NCBI GenBank assembly: GCA_028277195.1
Contig: JANQGS010000271.1
Location: 1 to 6,817, forward strand
Direction of reading: 5' to 3'
From: Candidatus Gastranaerophilales bacterium
GTDB taxonomy: Bacteria; Cyanobacteriota; Vampirovibrionia; Gastranaerophilales; UBA9971
Length of the DNA stretch: 6,817 bases
Shown: in pieces, positions 1 to 6,020 of the stretch
How the letters are laid out: each line of letters starts with the position of its first letter
How positions within the stretch are numbered: the first letter of the stretch is position 1
Position numbers and translations under genes: made by a program
Notes under the pieces: model-generated
Database searches by the model: none
The model's input: only the letters and a program-made list of their open reading frames with translations
What the model was told of the DNA's origin: nothing

Positions 1-90
1 GGGTGACATAAACTAATTTTACTATATTATTTTTATGCGTAATCCTGCATTCGTTTAATAAGGTACGGGGCAATTTTTAAAATTTATATT
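1..90. other. AT-rich non-coding flank, nothing recognisable
   Basis: This stretch lies downstream of the membrane glycosyltransferase gene. All plus-strand frames close quickly. On the minus strand the only starts are an ATG that opens five codons before a stop and an ATG at 9-7 that runs off the window edge without a convincing Shine-Dalgarno site. There is no GC-rich hairpin followed by a T-run, so no intrinsic terminator for the upstream gene can be called here. Confidence 0.5.
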
Positions 91-1980
91 TTATGTTTCT
101 GTCGGTGGTTTATAAAGCATTAAAGGGGTGTTGGGCACAAATAAAACATTGGGTTCATAGGGGTTTTCCAGTTCACCTATTATCTCGTGATTTTTTAGAG
201 TATCGTTTTTTTCAATGTATTCGCATATATCAAGCCGGCAGTCTTTAGGGAGCAGAAAATATGTTTTGTTTAAAATATTTTCAGAGTTAACCAGCGCGTT
301 TATATTTTTTTCCTTACTGCCCTTGTGAGAATCATAATAAACCGCCCCGGGAGAAACCCCGTCAAATATATATACTATCCCGGGCATCAGGTAACCTACC
401 AGGCAGTCGTCTTTCTTAAAACCGGCTTTATCCATCAGGACTTTTAAACCGTCAAGGAATGTTTTTGTTTTTTTATCAACTCTTATGTGTTCGAGTTTTT
501 TAATATTTTTCACTTTATGCTGCTGGGCAAAAAAGTCGTCATTAATACGGAAAGGATTTTCCAGGTATAAAAAATAGAGGTGAGAAACAGTTAAAACTAT
601 TATCATCAGCGAGAAAAAAAGATTTATTGTTTTGATATAAATACCCGGGGATTCAGAGAGCAGGTTAAATATAAAAAATACCGCAAAAAACGGAGCCATA
701 TGTAAATAAGACATCATAGTTATCGGGGCTGCGCTGCCAAAAGCCATAATCAGGGGCAAAGCCGTAAGAAAAAGGCCCAAAAAAATAACCCGCGGCTTAT
801 AATCCTGTTTTTTCCCGATAAACAAAAAGAATATAACCTGAAAAAGTATTATCAGCAGGAAAGCGGGCATTGCGACGTGAATATTGCCTTCACTGGATAG
901 CGGGGCAAAAACCATGCTCGATAAAAAAGCAATTAAAAAAAGGTAAAAACTGAAAAAACCGAATATATAAGTATACCAGGTTTTCCCGAGCCTGTGGGAA
1001 ACCAGGGTTATTATAAATACCAGGACCGCAACAGAAAAATATTTAAAGAAAAATTTTATTGCCTTGATAATAAAATAAGAATAATTATCCCGGATAATGC
1101 CTAAACTGTGAGAACCGGCGCCGAATTTTTGAATTCCCGCGTCAATACTGTTAATAAAAAAAGCCGGGGTTTCAAAAAAGGTAAAATATACCAAAAAACC
1201 CGCCAATATTCCCGGGATTAAAAATTTATACGAATGAGCTTTCAAAGTATGACTTTCGGAGGCAACGGGTTGACTTTCAGTCACCCCTGAAAGCCTCCTG
1301 CAGTCATACTTTGACGCTCCCGCTTCGCCCACCTGCGTTGCAATCAAGTTAGCACTTGATTGCAACTTGGTATTACAGTAATTAAATGTTTTTCCCTCAA
1401 AGAATAAAAATAAAGCAAGGAAAAACAAATAAATTATTCCCGAGGGAAATTTGACCATTATATCAAAAGCCAGCAAAAACCCCGCCAGCAAGAGTAAAAT
1501 TGATGAAAAAACCTTCCTGCCCCTGTTTGCAAGGTGTAAAAGCACAAGCCCGGTAGCGGAGAGAAGCAGGAAATTGTTTAAATCATTGTAACCCAGCACC
1601 TTGAACAAAAGGAAAATAGCCGCTAGATTGCCCGCAGCTATAAACAAAAAGGCTGATAACCTGCTCCATATGCAGGAATTCAAACCGAGTCCGGTATTTA
1701 AGTACTGCCACAGCCCTGTAAAGAAAATATAGCTGCCCAGCAGGTTAAATAAAACCGTAAGCAGCCTGTAATGGTATATTTGCGGCCCCATCCAATTGAA
1801 CAGCTTATTTACAATAATAAAATACCTTGAAACAATCTCGCTATACAAACAGGGATTTTCATAGGTTAACAGGTAATAGCCTTCATCAGTTATTTCAAAC
1901 CCCCTGAACACACCCAGTGTAATAATCACCACAAGAGTAAAAAATACGGTCAATAAAATAAAATTCCAGGCATGTTTCAT
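91..1980 (-). CDS. Polytopic membrane protein, probable GT-C type glycosyltransferase (ArnT/PMT-like), carrying an in-frame palindromic insertion
   Basis: The gene encodes about 629 residues. I see an N-terminal membrane segment (about 7-26) and roughly a dozen hydrophobic segments up to residue 473, followed by a hydrophilic C-terminal domain of about 155 residues. Directly after the first membrane segment comes a TDEGYY motif (D32, E33). An acidic pair in the first outer loop is the usual metal/catalytic site of GT-C enzymes that use polyprenyl-phosphate sugars. A KFPSG motif follows segment 5. The exact donor and acceptor are unknown. Residues 205-247 are an odd hydrophilic stretch encoded by an inverted-repeat cassette (separate entry). 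I chose ATG at 1980 because it overlaps the upstream stop as ATGA and has GGAG at 1995-1992, 11 nt upstream. An in-frame GTG at 1992 would sit on that Shine-Dalgarno site. It is the last gene of the wecE-methyltransferase unit, which suggests transfer of an amino-deoxysugar. The family call is moderate, the membrane topology is certain. Confidence 0.72.
   Translation of the reverse strand: MKHAWNFILLTVFFTLVVIITLGVFRGFEITDEGYYLLTYENPCLYSEIVSRYFIIVNKLFNWMGPQIYHYRLLTVLFNLLGSYIFFTGLWQYLNTGLGLNSCIWSRLSAFLFIAAGNLAAIFLLFKVLGYNDLNNFLLLSATGLVLLHLANRGRKVFSSILLLLAGFLLAFDIMVKFPSGIIYLFFLALFLFFEGKTFNYCNTKLQSSANLIATQVGEAGASKYDCRRLSGVTESQPVASESHTLKAHSYKFLIPGILAGFLVYFTFFETPAFFINSIDAGIQKFGAGSHSLGIIRDNYSYFIIKAIKFFFKYFSVAVLVFIITLVSHRLGKTWYTYIFGFFSFYLFLIAFLSSMVFAPLSSEGNIHVAMPAFLLIILFQVIFFLFIGKKQDYKPRVIFLGLFLTALPLIMAFGSAAPITMMSYLHMAPFFAVFFIFNLLSESPGIYIKTINLFFSLMIIVLTVSHLYFLYLENPFRINDDFFAQQHKVKNIKKLEHIRVDKKTKTFLDGLKVLMDKAGFKKDDCLVGYLMPGIVYIFDGVSPGAVYYDSHKGSKEKNINALVNSENILNKTYFLLPKDCRLDICEYIEKNDTLKNHEIIGELENPYEPNVLFVPNTPLMLYKPPTET
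1242..1366. repeat. Double inverted-repeat cassette inside a coding sequence (putative coding palindromic element)
   Basis: Two hairpin units lie side by side. Unit A (1242-1314) is closed by a perfect 13-bp inverted repeat, TCAAAGTATGACT and its complement at 1302-1314. After a 3x3 internal loop it has a second stem, GGAGGC/GCCTCC (1258-1263 with 1293-1298), and an inner GGGTTGAC/GTCACCC pairing with one bulge. Unit B (1337-1366) is a perfect 13-bp stem, GTTGCAATCAAGT, with a 4-nt loop. A 22-nt GC-rich spacer separates them. By hand count the segment is about 51% GC, while the flanking gene is near 35%. It is read without stop as about 43 hydrophilic residues in a loop between two membrane segments. 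The structure is directly visible. That it is a mobile insertion is inference. The exact ends are uncertain by a few bases. Confidence 0.75.
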
Positions 1981-2594
1981 TTTTTTATGCACTCCATAGT
2001 AATATGAGTATATGGTATATTTATTAAATTGGTACGTATATCTGTTTTTACGTCATTAAAGCGACATTTGGCAAGTTTCAGGTATTCCTCCTCATTTCTT
2101 ACAAAATCGCCCCTGTCCATATTCAGGATAAATTTTACAAGGAGTGATTGTTTTTCTGTATAACATCCGTCCAGGGTTATTAACTTCCCGCCTTTTTCAA
2201 GGGTGTTTTGACCCAGCTCAAAGAGGATTATTGCCTCTTCATCCGTTAAATGGTGCAAAACGCCTATTGCCAGTATTACTTTAAAACATCCTTCTTGGAT
2301 TAAATTATTTTTTAATATATTATTATCTACGTATTCACAATAGAAATTCCCCCGGTTCTTAAACCGTTTTTTTGCGGCGTTAATGTAATTTTCATTGCTA
2401 TCAAACCCTGTATATTCAATATTTTCAGGTAAATATTCAAGAATATCAGCAGGCCCGCAGCCAATATCGAGAATTTTGTCCCCGGGTTTTAACTCGAATT
2501 TTTTTACGAGGTATTTTCTTAAGTTTTCTGCGCCAACAAAATTTTGAAAATTACTATAAATAAAATGATTACCAAGCAAAAAATTTCGTATCAT
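1977..2594 (-). CDS. Class I SAM-dependent methyltransferase of a sugar/polysaccharide locus
   Basis: This is a 205-residue protein with a single Rossmann-type methyltransferase domain. Motif I is LDIGCGPAD (42-50), which forms the SAM-binding loop. The acidic residue ending strand 2 is D65 in TGFDSN, and the post-motif LAIGVLHHL (108-116) is typical of the Methyltransf_11/25 families. The N-terminal part with FIYSNFQNFVGAENLRKYL resembles methyltransferases I associate with surface-polysaccharide clusters. There is no signal peptide or membrane segment, so it is cytoplasmic. The start overlaps the stop of wecE as ATGA, with AGGAG about 12 nt upstream inside wecE. Its own stop overlaps the ATG of the membrane protein in the same way. 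The context suggests O- or N-methylation of the sugar made by WecE or of the resulting glycan. The sequence does not show which, and lipid or small-molecule substrates remain possible. Confidence 0.85.
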   Translation of the reverse strand: MIRNFLLGNHFIYSNFQNFVGAENLRKYLVKKFELKPGDKILDIGCGPADILEYLPENIEYTGFDSNENYINAAKKRFKNRGNFYCEYVDNNILKNNLIQEGCFKVILAIGVLHHLTDEEAIILFELGQNTLEKGGKLITLDGCYTEKQSLLVKFILNMDRGDFVRNEEEYLKLAKCRFNDVKTDIRTNLINIPYTHITMECIKK

Positions 2595-3727
2595 TTCCCG
2601 TAAAAATCTCCTATTTTTTGAATTACCGTATCAATTTCATCTTCGGTTAAAAACAGGTGCAGGGGCAACCTTAATAAGGTATTGCCTGTTCTGTCAGTAT
2701 TAGCCATTTTTCCGGACGTCCTTCCGTATTTTTTGCCCGCAGGTGAGGAGTGTAGGGGAATATAGTGAAAAACAGAGGAAATATTATGTTCTCTCAGGTA
2801 TTTTATTAACTCAGACCTTGTTTTAAGGCTATCAACAAGTATATAGAGCAAATGTGCATTATGCTTTATATAAGATGGTATATAAGGAACTTTTATTTCC
2901 CTGATATTTTGAAGGTTTTCAAAGTATTTATGCCAGATTTGCAGCCTTCTTTCCGTAATTTCCCTTGCCGCCTCCATCTGGGCAAGCAGGAAAGCCGCGG
3001 TAAACTCTCCCGGCAGAAAGGAGGACCCCATATTAACCCAGGTATATTTATCCACTTCCCCTCTGAAGAATTTGCTTCTGTTAGTGCCTTTTTCCCTTAT
3101 TATCTCAGCCTGTTCAATAAATTTTTCGTCATTTATGTACAAAGCGCCGCCTTCTCCGGAAACAATATTTTTTGTTTCGTGAAAACTCATTGTGCCAAAG
3201 TGCCCCATAGAGCCAAGCGGTTTGCCTTTATAGTCTGCCATAAGTCCCTGGGCTGAGTCTTCTATTACATATAGGTTATATTTATCGGCAATTTCCATAA
3301 TCCTGTCCATTTCACAACTTACACCCGCATAATGAACAGGAACAATGGCTTTTGTCTTTTCGGTTACGGCGGCTTCTATTTTTGTTTCATCAAGATTAAG
3401 GGTATCAGGCCTTATATCAACAAAAACAGGTACTCCACCCCTTAGCACAAAAGCATTTGCAGTGGAAACAAATGTAAAGGAAGGCATAATTATTTCATCA
3501 CCCGACTGAATATCAATCAAAATAGCTGCCATTTCCAGTGCTGCCGTACATGAATGGGTTAAAAGGGCTTTTTTGCAGCCTGTATTATTTTCCAACCACT
3601 TATTGCATTTTGCTGTAAATGGTCCGTCTCCAGAAAGCTGGCTGTTTGCAATCGCATTATTTATATAGATGAATTCTTTCCCCGTTACAAAGGGCTTATT
3701 GAAATCTATTTTATAGTTTTTATTCAT
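2591..3727 (-). CDS. wecE: TDP-4-oxo-6-deoxy-D-glucose transaminase (TDP-Fuc4N synthesis), DegT/DnrJ/EryC1/StrS family
   Basis: This is a PLP-dependent sugar-nucleotide aminotransferase. In E. coli, WecE (RffA) transfers an amino group from glutamate to TDP-4-keto-6-deoxy-glucose to give TDP-4-amino-4,6-dideoxy-galactose for enterobacterial common antigen. I recognise WecE-specific stretches almost throughout: LTHSCTAALEMA (56-67), MPSFTFVSTANAFVLRGG, VPVHYAGVSCEMD, the PLP-contacting EDSAQG (D157, Q160), the Schiff-base lysine K186 in SFHETKN, EKGTNRSKFFRG (213-223 region), DKYTW and FHYIPLHSSPAG. The length of 378 residues is normal (E. coli 376). I chose ATG at 3727, which has GGAA six bases upstream. 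A TTG at 3739 would add MEIL, overlaps that GGAA site and has a poorer upstream site. It is the first gene of a three-gene overlapping unit. No TDP-glucose synthase or dehydratase (RmlA/RmlB) lies in the window. The aminotransferase call is very sure, the exact sugar product fairly sure. Confidence 0.93.
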   Translation of the reverse strand: MNKNYKIDFNKPFVTGKEFIYINNAIANSQLSGDGPFTAKCNKWLENNTGCKKALLTHSCTAALEMAAILIDIQSGDEIIMPSFTFVSTANAFVLRGGVPVFVDIRPDTLNLDETKIEAAVTEKTKAIVPVHYAGVSCEMDRIMEIADKYNLYVIEDSAQGLMADYKGKPLGSMGHFGTMSFHETKNIVSGEGGALYINDEKFIEQAEIIREKGTNRSKFFRGEVDKYTWVNMGSSFLPGEFTAAFLLAQMEAAREITERRLQIWHKYFENLQNIREIKVPYIPSYIKHNAHLLYILVDSLKTRSELIKYLREHNISSVFHYIPLHSSPAGKKYGRTSGKMANTDRTGNTLLRLPLHLFLTEDEIDTVIQKIGDFYGK

Positions 3728-3764
3728 TAAAATTTCCAACTCAAACCCTGAAGGAACTTAAAGC

Positions 3765-3773
3765 AGTATATCA
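3765..3773 (-). promoter_or_regulatory. Possible extended -10 promoter for the wecE unit
   Basis: On the minus strand the 40-bp gap between the acyl-CoA ligase gene and wecE contains TGATATACT, which fits an extended -10 (TGnTATAAT with one mismatch). The matching -35 position inside the end of the ligase gene is poor (TGTTCA, 17 nt upstream). If active, transcription would start near 3758 and give wecE a leader of about 30 nt. Readthrough from the feoA-ligase transcript is equally possible, since no terminator is visible in the gap. Confidence 0.3.
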
Positions 3774-3779
3774 TATTAT

Positions 3780-5549
3780 TTACTGTCTGAACATTTCATC
3801 CGCTAAATGCCCGTACTTTTTATAAACCTCGGTTTTTTTTACTTTCATGGTACGGGTCAAAAGCCCGTTATCCGCAGAAAACGGCTCTTCAATAACCCTG
3901 AAGCACTGTATCCTTTCGAACGGCCTGAAATTTGCCCTGTTTTGTATATGCTCTTTTAACTCCTTTTTTAGTATTTTATGAAGCTCAGGATTTCCTGCCA
4001 TATCAGGAGTTGGGACAATTAATGCGCCCAGGTGCGCCCTGTCCTGGCCAACAAGCATAACCTGGTAAATGTAAGGGCTTTTTAACAGTATATGCTCAAG
4101 TGGCTGCGGTTCTATGTTTTCTCCGCTTGAAAGAACTATCAGGTCTTTTTTCCTTCCGGTTAAAACAAGGTCATTGCCGGGGGTTAGCCATCCTAAATCT
4201 CCTGTATTTAGCCAGCCGTCAGAAAATAATACTTCATTGGTCGCCTTTTCGTCTTTATAATAACCCTTCATAACCTGCGGGCCCCGCGCATAAACAACAC
4301 CCTCCCGTATACGGATTTCCGTCCCGGAAACAGGCTTTCCGGCTGAGTTTCTAAGGTTATAACCCGGCCTTCTCATGGTAAGAACCGGCGATGACTCGGT
4401 TAAACCATAACCAACTATTATGTTTATCCCGATTGTTTCGTAAAAATCCTCAAGATGCCCTGCCAAAAGTCCCCCGCCGCTTATTCCAAGTTTAAAACTG
4501 TTGCCCAGTGCGGAACGGAGTTTTCCGTAAACCAGTTTTTCCCCCGCTTTGTAAAACGGGTACGCCAGGCAGGATTTTATAAAATTTGATAATTTATCCC
4601 CCTTTTTTTCAGTGCACATATCCGTGATTATTCGTCTTTTTTTTACGTAAAACTGACCTGTTTTCAGGACAAAATTCACGATTTTTTTACGTAAAAACGG
4701 CAATTTTTTTATTTCTGCATGTACCCCTTCATATACCGCTTCCCATATTCTTGGCACTGCTACAAGGTATTCGGGGTTATAACGCTTTATATCGCCTCTG
4801 AAATTAGGCACATTAGTGTATACCATGGTTACTCCCCTTGATAGGATGTAGTATTCGCAAGTCCTTTCATAAACATGCCAGGTAGGGAGTATGTTTAACG
4901 CCTTTTTTCCGGCAGATAGCCCCAGGGGTTGGATAAAAGAGGTTATCTGGGATAATAAATTCCCATGGGTAAGCATTACGCCTTTTGGCTTTCCTGTAGT
5001 GCCCGAGGTATAAACAATGGTTGCAAGGTCCTGTTTATCAATCCTTACCGGGTGAAAAGCATGCTTTTCACCCAGGGAAACAATTTCCTTAAAACCGTAA
5101 ACCTTATATTCCCTGCTTATTTCCCGGGGGATTTCCTCTTCAGACAGGCATATAATGAAATCCAGGGAGCAGTCTTTTAATTTATCTGTTGTATCAAGGT
5201 CTTCAGCGATTAATCCTTTGCTGTCACTGTGCCCAAGAATATATAAAAGCTCGTCAGCCGGGGATTGCGAGCCTCTTACAGCGTTTATCGCCCCGCACAT
5301 CAAAATAGCCTGGTCTGCTATAAACCATTTGGAGCTGTTTTCGGAAAAAAGCGACACATGCTCATTTTTTTTAAGCCCCAATGCTTGAAGCCCGGAGGCA
5401 AAACACCGGATTAACCGGTATAATTCTTTATAAGTTAATTCAAATCCGCTATACCTGTCAAGTATTGCTGTTTGGCCGGAGTAATCCTTTAAGAGATTTC
5501 CCCATATACCCGTAAGGCCTTTATCAATATTTTCAGTGGCAGTAGTCAT
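3780..5549 (-). CDS. Long-chain fatty-acid-CoA ligase (AMP-forming), FAA1/FadD15-like
   Basis: This is a 589-residue adenylate-forming enzyme that activates a fatty acid with ATP to an acyl-AMP and then to acyl-CoA. It feeds acyl chains into lipid synthesis or breakdown at the cytoplasmic membrane face. Visible core motifs in order: the phosphate-binding loop YTSGTTGKPKG (180-190), the fatty-acid-type LPTWHVYER (221-229), VPRIWEAVYEG, SGGGLL (357-362), YGLTESSP (381-388), the ATP-contacting TGD (449-451), the hinge GRKKDLI (465-471), and GENIEP (476-481). The C-terminal catalytic lysine is probably K569 in LTRTMKVKK. The length suits the FAA1 (COG1022) group. The ATG at 5549 is preceded by AGGAG at a short 3-nt spacing, and no better start is nearby. 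It lies 21 nt downstream of the FeoA-domain gene and is probably cotranscribed with it. A perfect 24-bp palindrome lies within the linker before the phosphate loop. The chain-length preference cannot be read from the sequence. Confidence 0.93.
   Translation of the reverse strand: MTTATENIDKGLTGIWGNLLKDYSGQTAILDRYSGFELTYKELYRLIRCFASGLQALGLKKNEHVSLFSENSSKWFIADQAILMCGAINAVRGSQSPADELLYILGHSDSKGLIAEDLDTTDKLKDCSLDFIICLSEEEIPREISREYKVYGFKEIVSLGEKHAFHPVRIDKQDLATIVYTSGTTGKPKGVMLTHGNLLSQITSFIQPLGLSAGKKALNILPTWHVYERTCEYYILSRGVTMVYTNVPNFRGDIKRYNPEYLVAVPRIWEAVYEGVHAEIKKLPFLRKKIVNFVLKTGQFYVKKRRIITDMCTEKKGDKLSNFIKSCLAYPFYKAGEKLVYGKLRSALGNSFKLGISGGGLLAGHLEDFYETIGINIIVGYGLTESSPVLTMRRPGYNLRNSAGKPVSGTEIRIREGVVYARGPQVMKGYYKDEKATNEVLFSDGWLNTGDLGWLTPGNDLVLTGRKKDLIVLSSGENIEPQPLEHILLKSPYIYQVMLVGQDRAHLGALIVPTPDMAGNPELHKILKKELKEHIQNRANFRPFERIQCFRVIEEPFSADNGLLTRTMKVKKTEVYKKYGHLADEMFRQ
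5050..5073. repeat. Perfect 24-bp palindrome within the acyl-CoA ligase gene
   Basis: The half-site GGGTGAAAAGCA (5050-5061) is followed directly by its exact reverse complement TGCTTTTCACCC (5062-5073), with no loop and a GCATGC centre. The symmetry stops at both outer edges. It encodes GEKHAFHP at about residues 160-167, in a variable linker between the N-terminal part and the AMP-binding loop. A perfect 24-mer palindrome is expected by chance about 4 times in 10,000 windows of this size under equal base use. It may be a small palindromic insertion or a protein-binding site. Confidence 0.7.
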
Positions 5550-5570
5550 ATTCTCCTGTTTAAAAGGAAA

Positions 5571-5792
5571 TTAGTTTTCACAAACTTCTACAAAAATTTT
5601 CCCGGCAAGATTTTTACCAATCGCTACGACCTGCCTGCTTATTTCAACTATTACAGGGCCGGGTTTTGCTATACATTTTACTTTACCACCTTCAAACATT
5701 CCGAATCGCTGTGAATTGCACTTTATAGAAGTATCCAGGAAATTAGAAATCTCTGCTTCCTGGCCTATTTCTATGTCACAAAGACTAACCAT
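5571..5792 (-). CDS. feoA: Stand-alone FeoA-domain protein
   Basis: This is a 73-residue protein consisting of one SH3-like FeoA domain. The family pattern is visible: an N-terminal LCDIEIGQEAEI, then RFGMFEGGKV (RLxxMGxxxG in relatives), GPVIVEI, and the C-terminal VAIGKNLAGKIFVEV. In Feo systems, FeoA is a small cytoplasmic partner that supports the GTPase/permease FeoB in Fe(II) uptake. The same fold also appears in proteins of unknown role and at the C-terminus of DtxR-family regulators. No feoB is present in the window, so a direct part in iron uptake is inferred from the domain alone. The start has AAGGAGT about 12 nt upstream. The gene sits behind a strong-looking promoter and a Fur-box-like palindrome, and is 21 nt ahead of the acyl-CoA ligase gene, so it is probably the first gene of a two-gene operon. 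Confidence 0.8.
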   Translation of the reverse strand: MVSLCDIEIGQEAEISNFLDTSIKCNSQRFGMFEGGKVKCIAKPGPVIVEISRQVVAIGKNLAGKIFVEVCEN

Positions 5793-5814
5793 TTTTTACA
5801 CAAACTCCTTTTAT

Positions 5815-5829
5815 TGAGAATTTTTCTCA
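5815..5829. promoter_or_regulatory. Fur-box-like palindrome in the feoA leader
   Basis: TGAGAATTTTTCTCA is a 6-bp inverted repeat around TTT. It matches the 7-1-7 Fur consensus TGATAATnATTATCA at 11 of 14 defined positions on either strand. It sits between the predicted transcription start (near 5839) and the feoA ribosome-binding site at 5804-5810, where a bound repressor would block transcription. The link to iron rests on the similarity plus the FeoA domain downstream. AT-rich palindromes also arise by chance, so this is tentative. Confidence 0.35.
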
Positions 5830-5845
5830 TTAGCATTGTATATTA

Positions 5846-5874
5846 ATACTACCAGATACACTTATTAAAGTCAA
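5846..5874 (-). promoter_or_regulatory. Sigma70-type promoter for feoA and the acyl-CoA ligase
   Basis: The minus strand reads TTGACT (5874-5869), a 17-nt spacer, then TAGTAT (5851-5846). The -35 matches TTGACA at five of six positions, the -10 matches TATAAT at four of six, and the spacing is ideal. Transcription would start near 5839 and give a leader of about 47 nt that includes the Fur-like palindrome and the AAGGAGT ribosome-binding site. Confidence 0.55.
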
Positions 5875-5976
5875 TCCCTTATCATCAGGGCAATTCAATT
5901 CCAGTGCACAGTTATACTGCTCCCAAATTAAGGTAACAGTTCAGGCTATCTTAAATTTAAAATTCTATTGAAAAAT

Positions 5977-5997
5977 TTGGGCGGCGCAGCCGCCCAA
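5977..5997. repeat. Perfect 9-bp hairpin, GC-rich
   Basis: TTGGGCGGC pairs exactly with GCCGCCCAA across a 3-nt GCA loop. It is the core of the inverted-repeat element. On the minus strand the stem is followed by AAATTTTTC, so it could act as a weak intrinsic terminator against antisense transcription coming from the rpiB side. On the plus strand no T-run follows. Confidence 0.65.
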
Positions 5998-6005
5998 TCC
6001 ACTGA

Positions 6006-6020
6006 GGGAGGGAGGGTGGG
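6006..6020 (+). other. G-quadruplex motif upstream of rpiB
   Basis: GGGAGGGAGGGTGGG has four GGG runs separated by single-base loops, the most stable parallel quadruplex pattern. It lies on the plus strand, 128 nt before the rpiB start, in otherwise AT-rich DNA. If transcribed, it would be in the rpiB leader RNA. The match to the motif is direct. Folding and function are not shown. Confidence 0.65.

Noticed and set aside
1981..1992. GTG start four codons upstream for the membrane protein
   Set aside because: The GTG overlaps the GGAG that serves the downstream ATG, and the ATG gives the same ATGA overlap as the preceding gene junction.
2852..3256. Plus-strand open frame of 134 codons
   Set aside because: It lies wholly inside wecE on the opposite strand, has no ribosome-binding site, and its translation resembles no family. 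The wecE frame is matched along its whole length.
3728..3739. TTG start four codons upstream for wecE
   Set aside because: It is a rare start codon without a good upstream site and overlaps the GGAA that suits the ATG at 3727. E. coli WecE also begins close to the ATG position.
4637..4695. Two TTTTACGTAAAA-type palindromes in the acyl-CoA ligase gene
   Set aside because: They are short, AT-rich and produced by Lys/Arg/Tyr/Val codons (LRK, YVKK). Chance is a sufficient explanation.
4965..5388. Two overlapping plus-strand open frames (71 and 77 codons)
   Set aside because: Both are antisense to conserved motifs of the acyl-CoA ligase and have no protein-like features of their own.
5977..5997. 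Intrinsic terminator for a plus-strand gene
   Set aside because: No T-run follows on the plus strand and no gene ends upstream of it there. It is better seen as the core of the inverted-repeat element.
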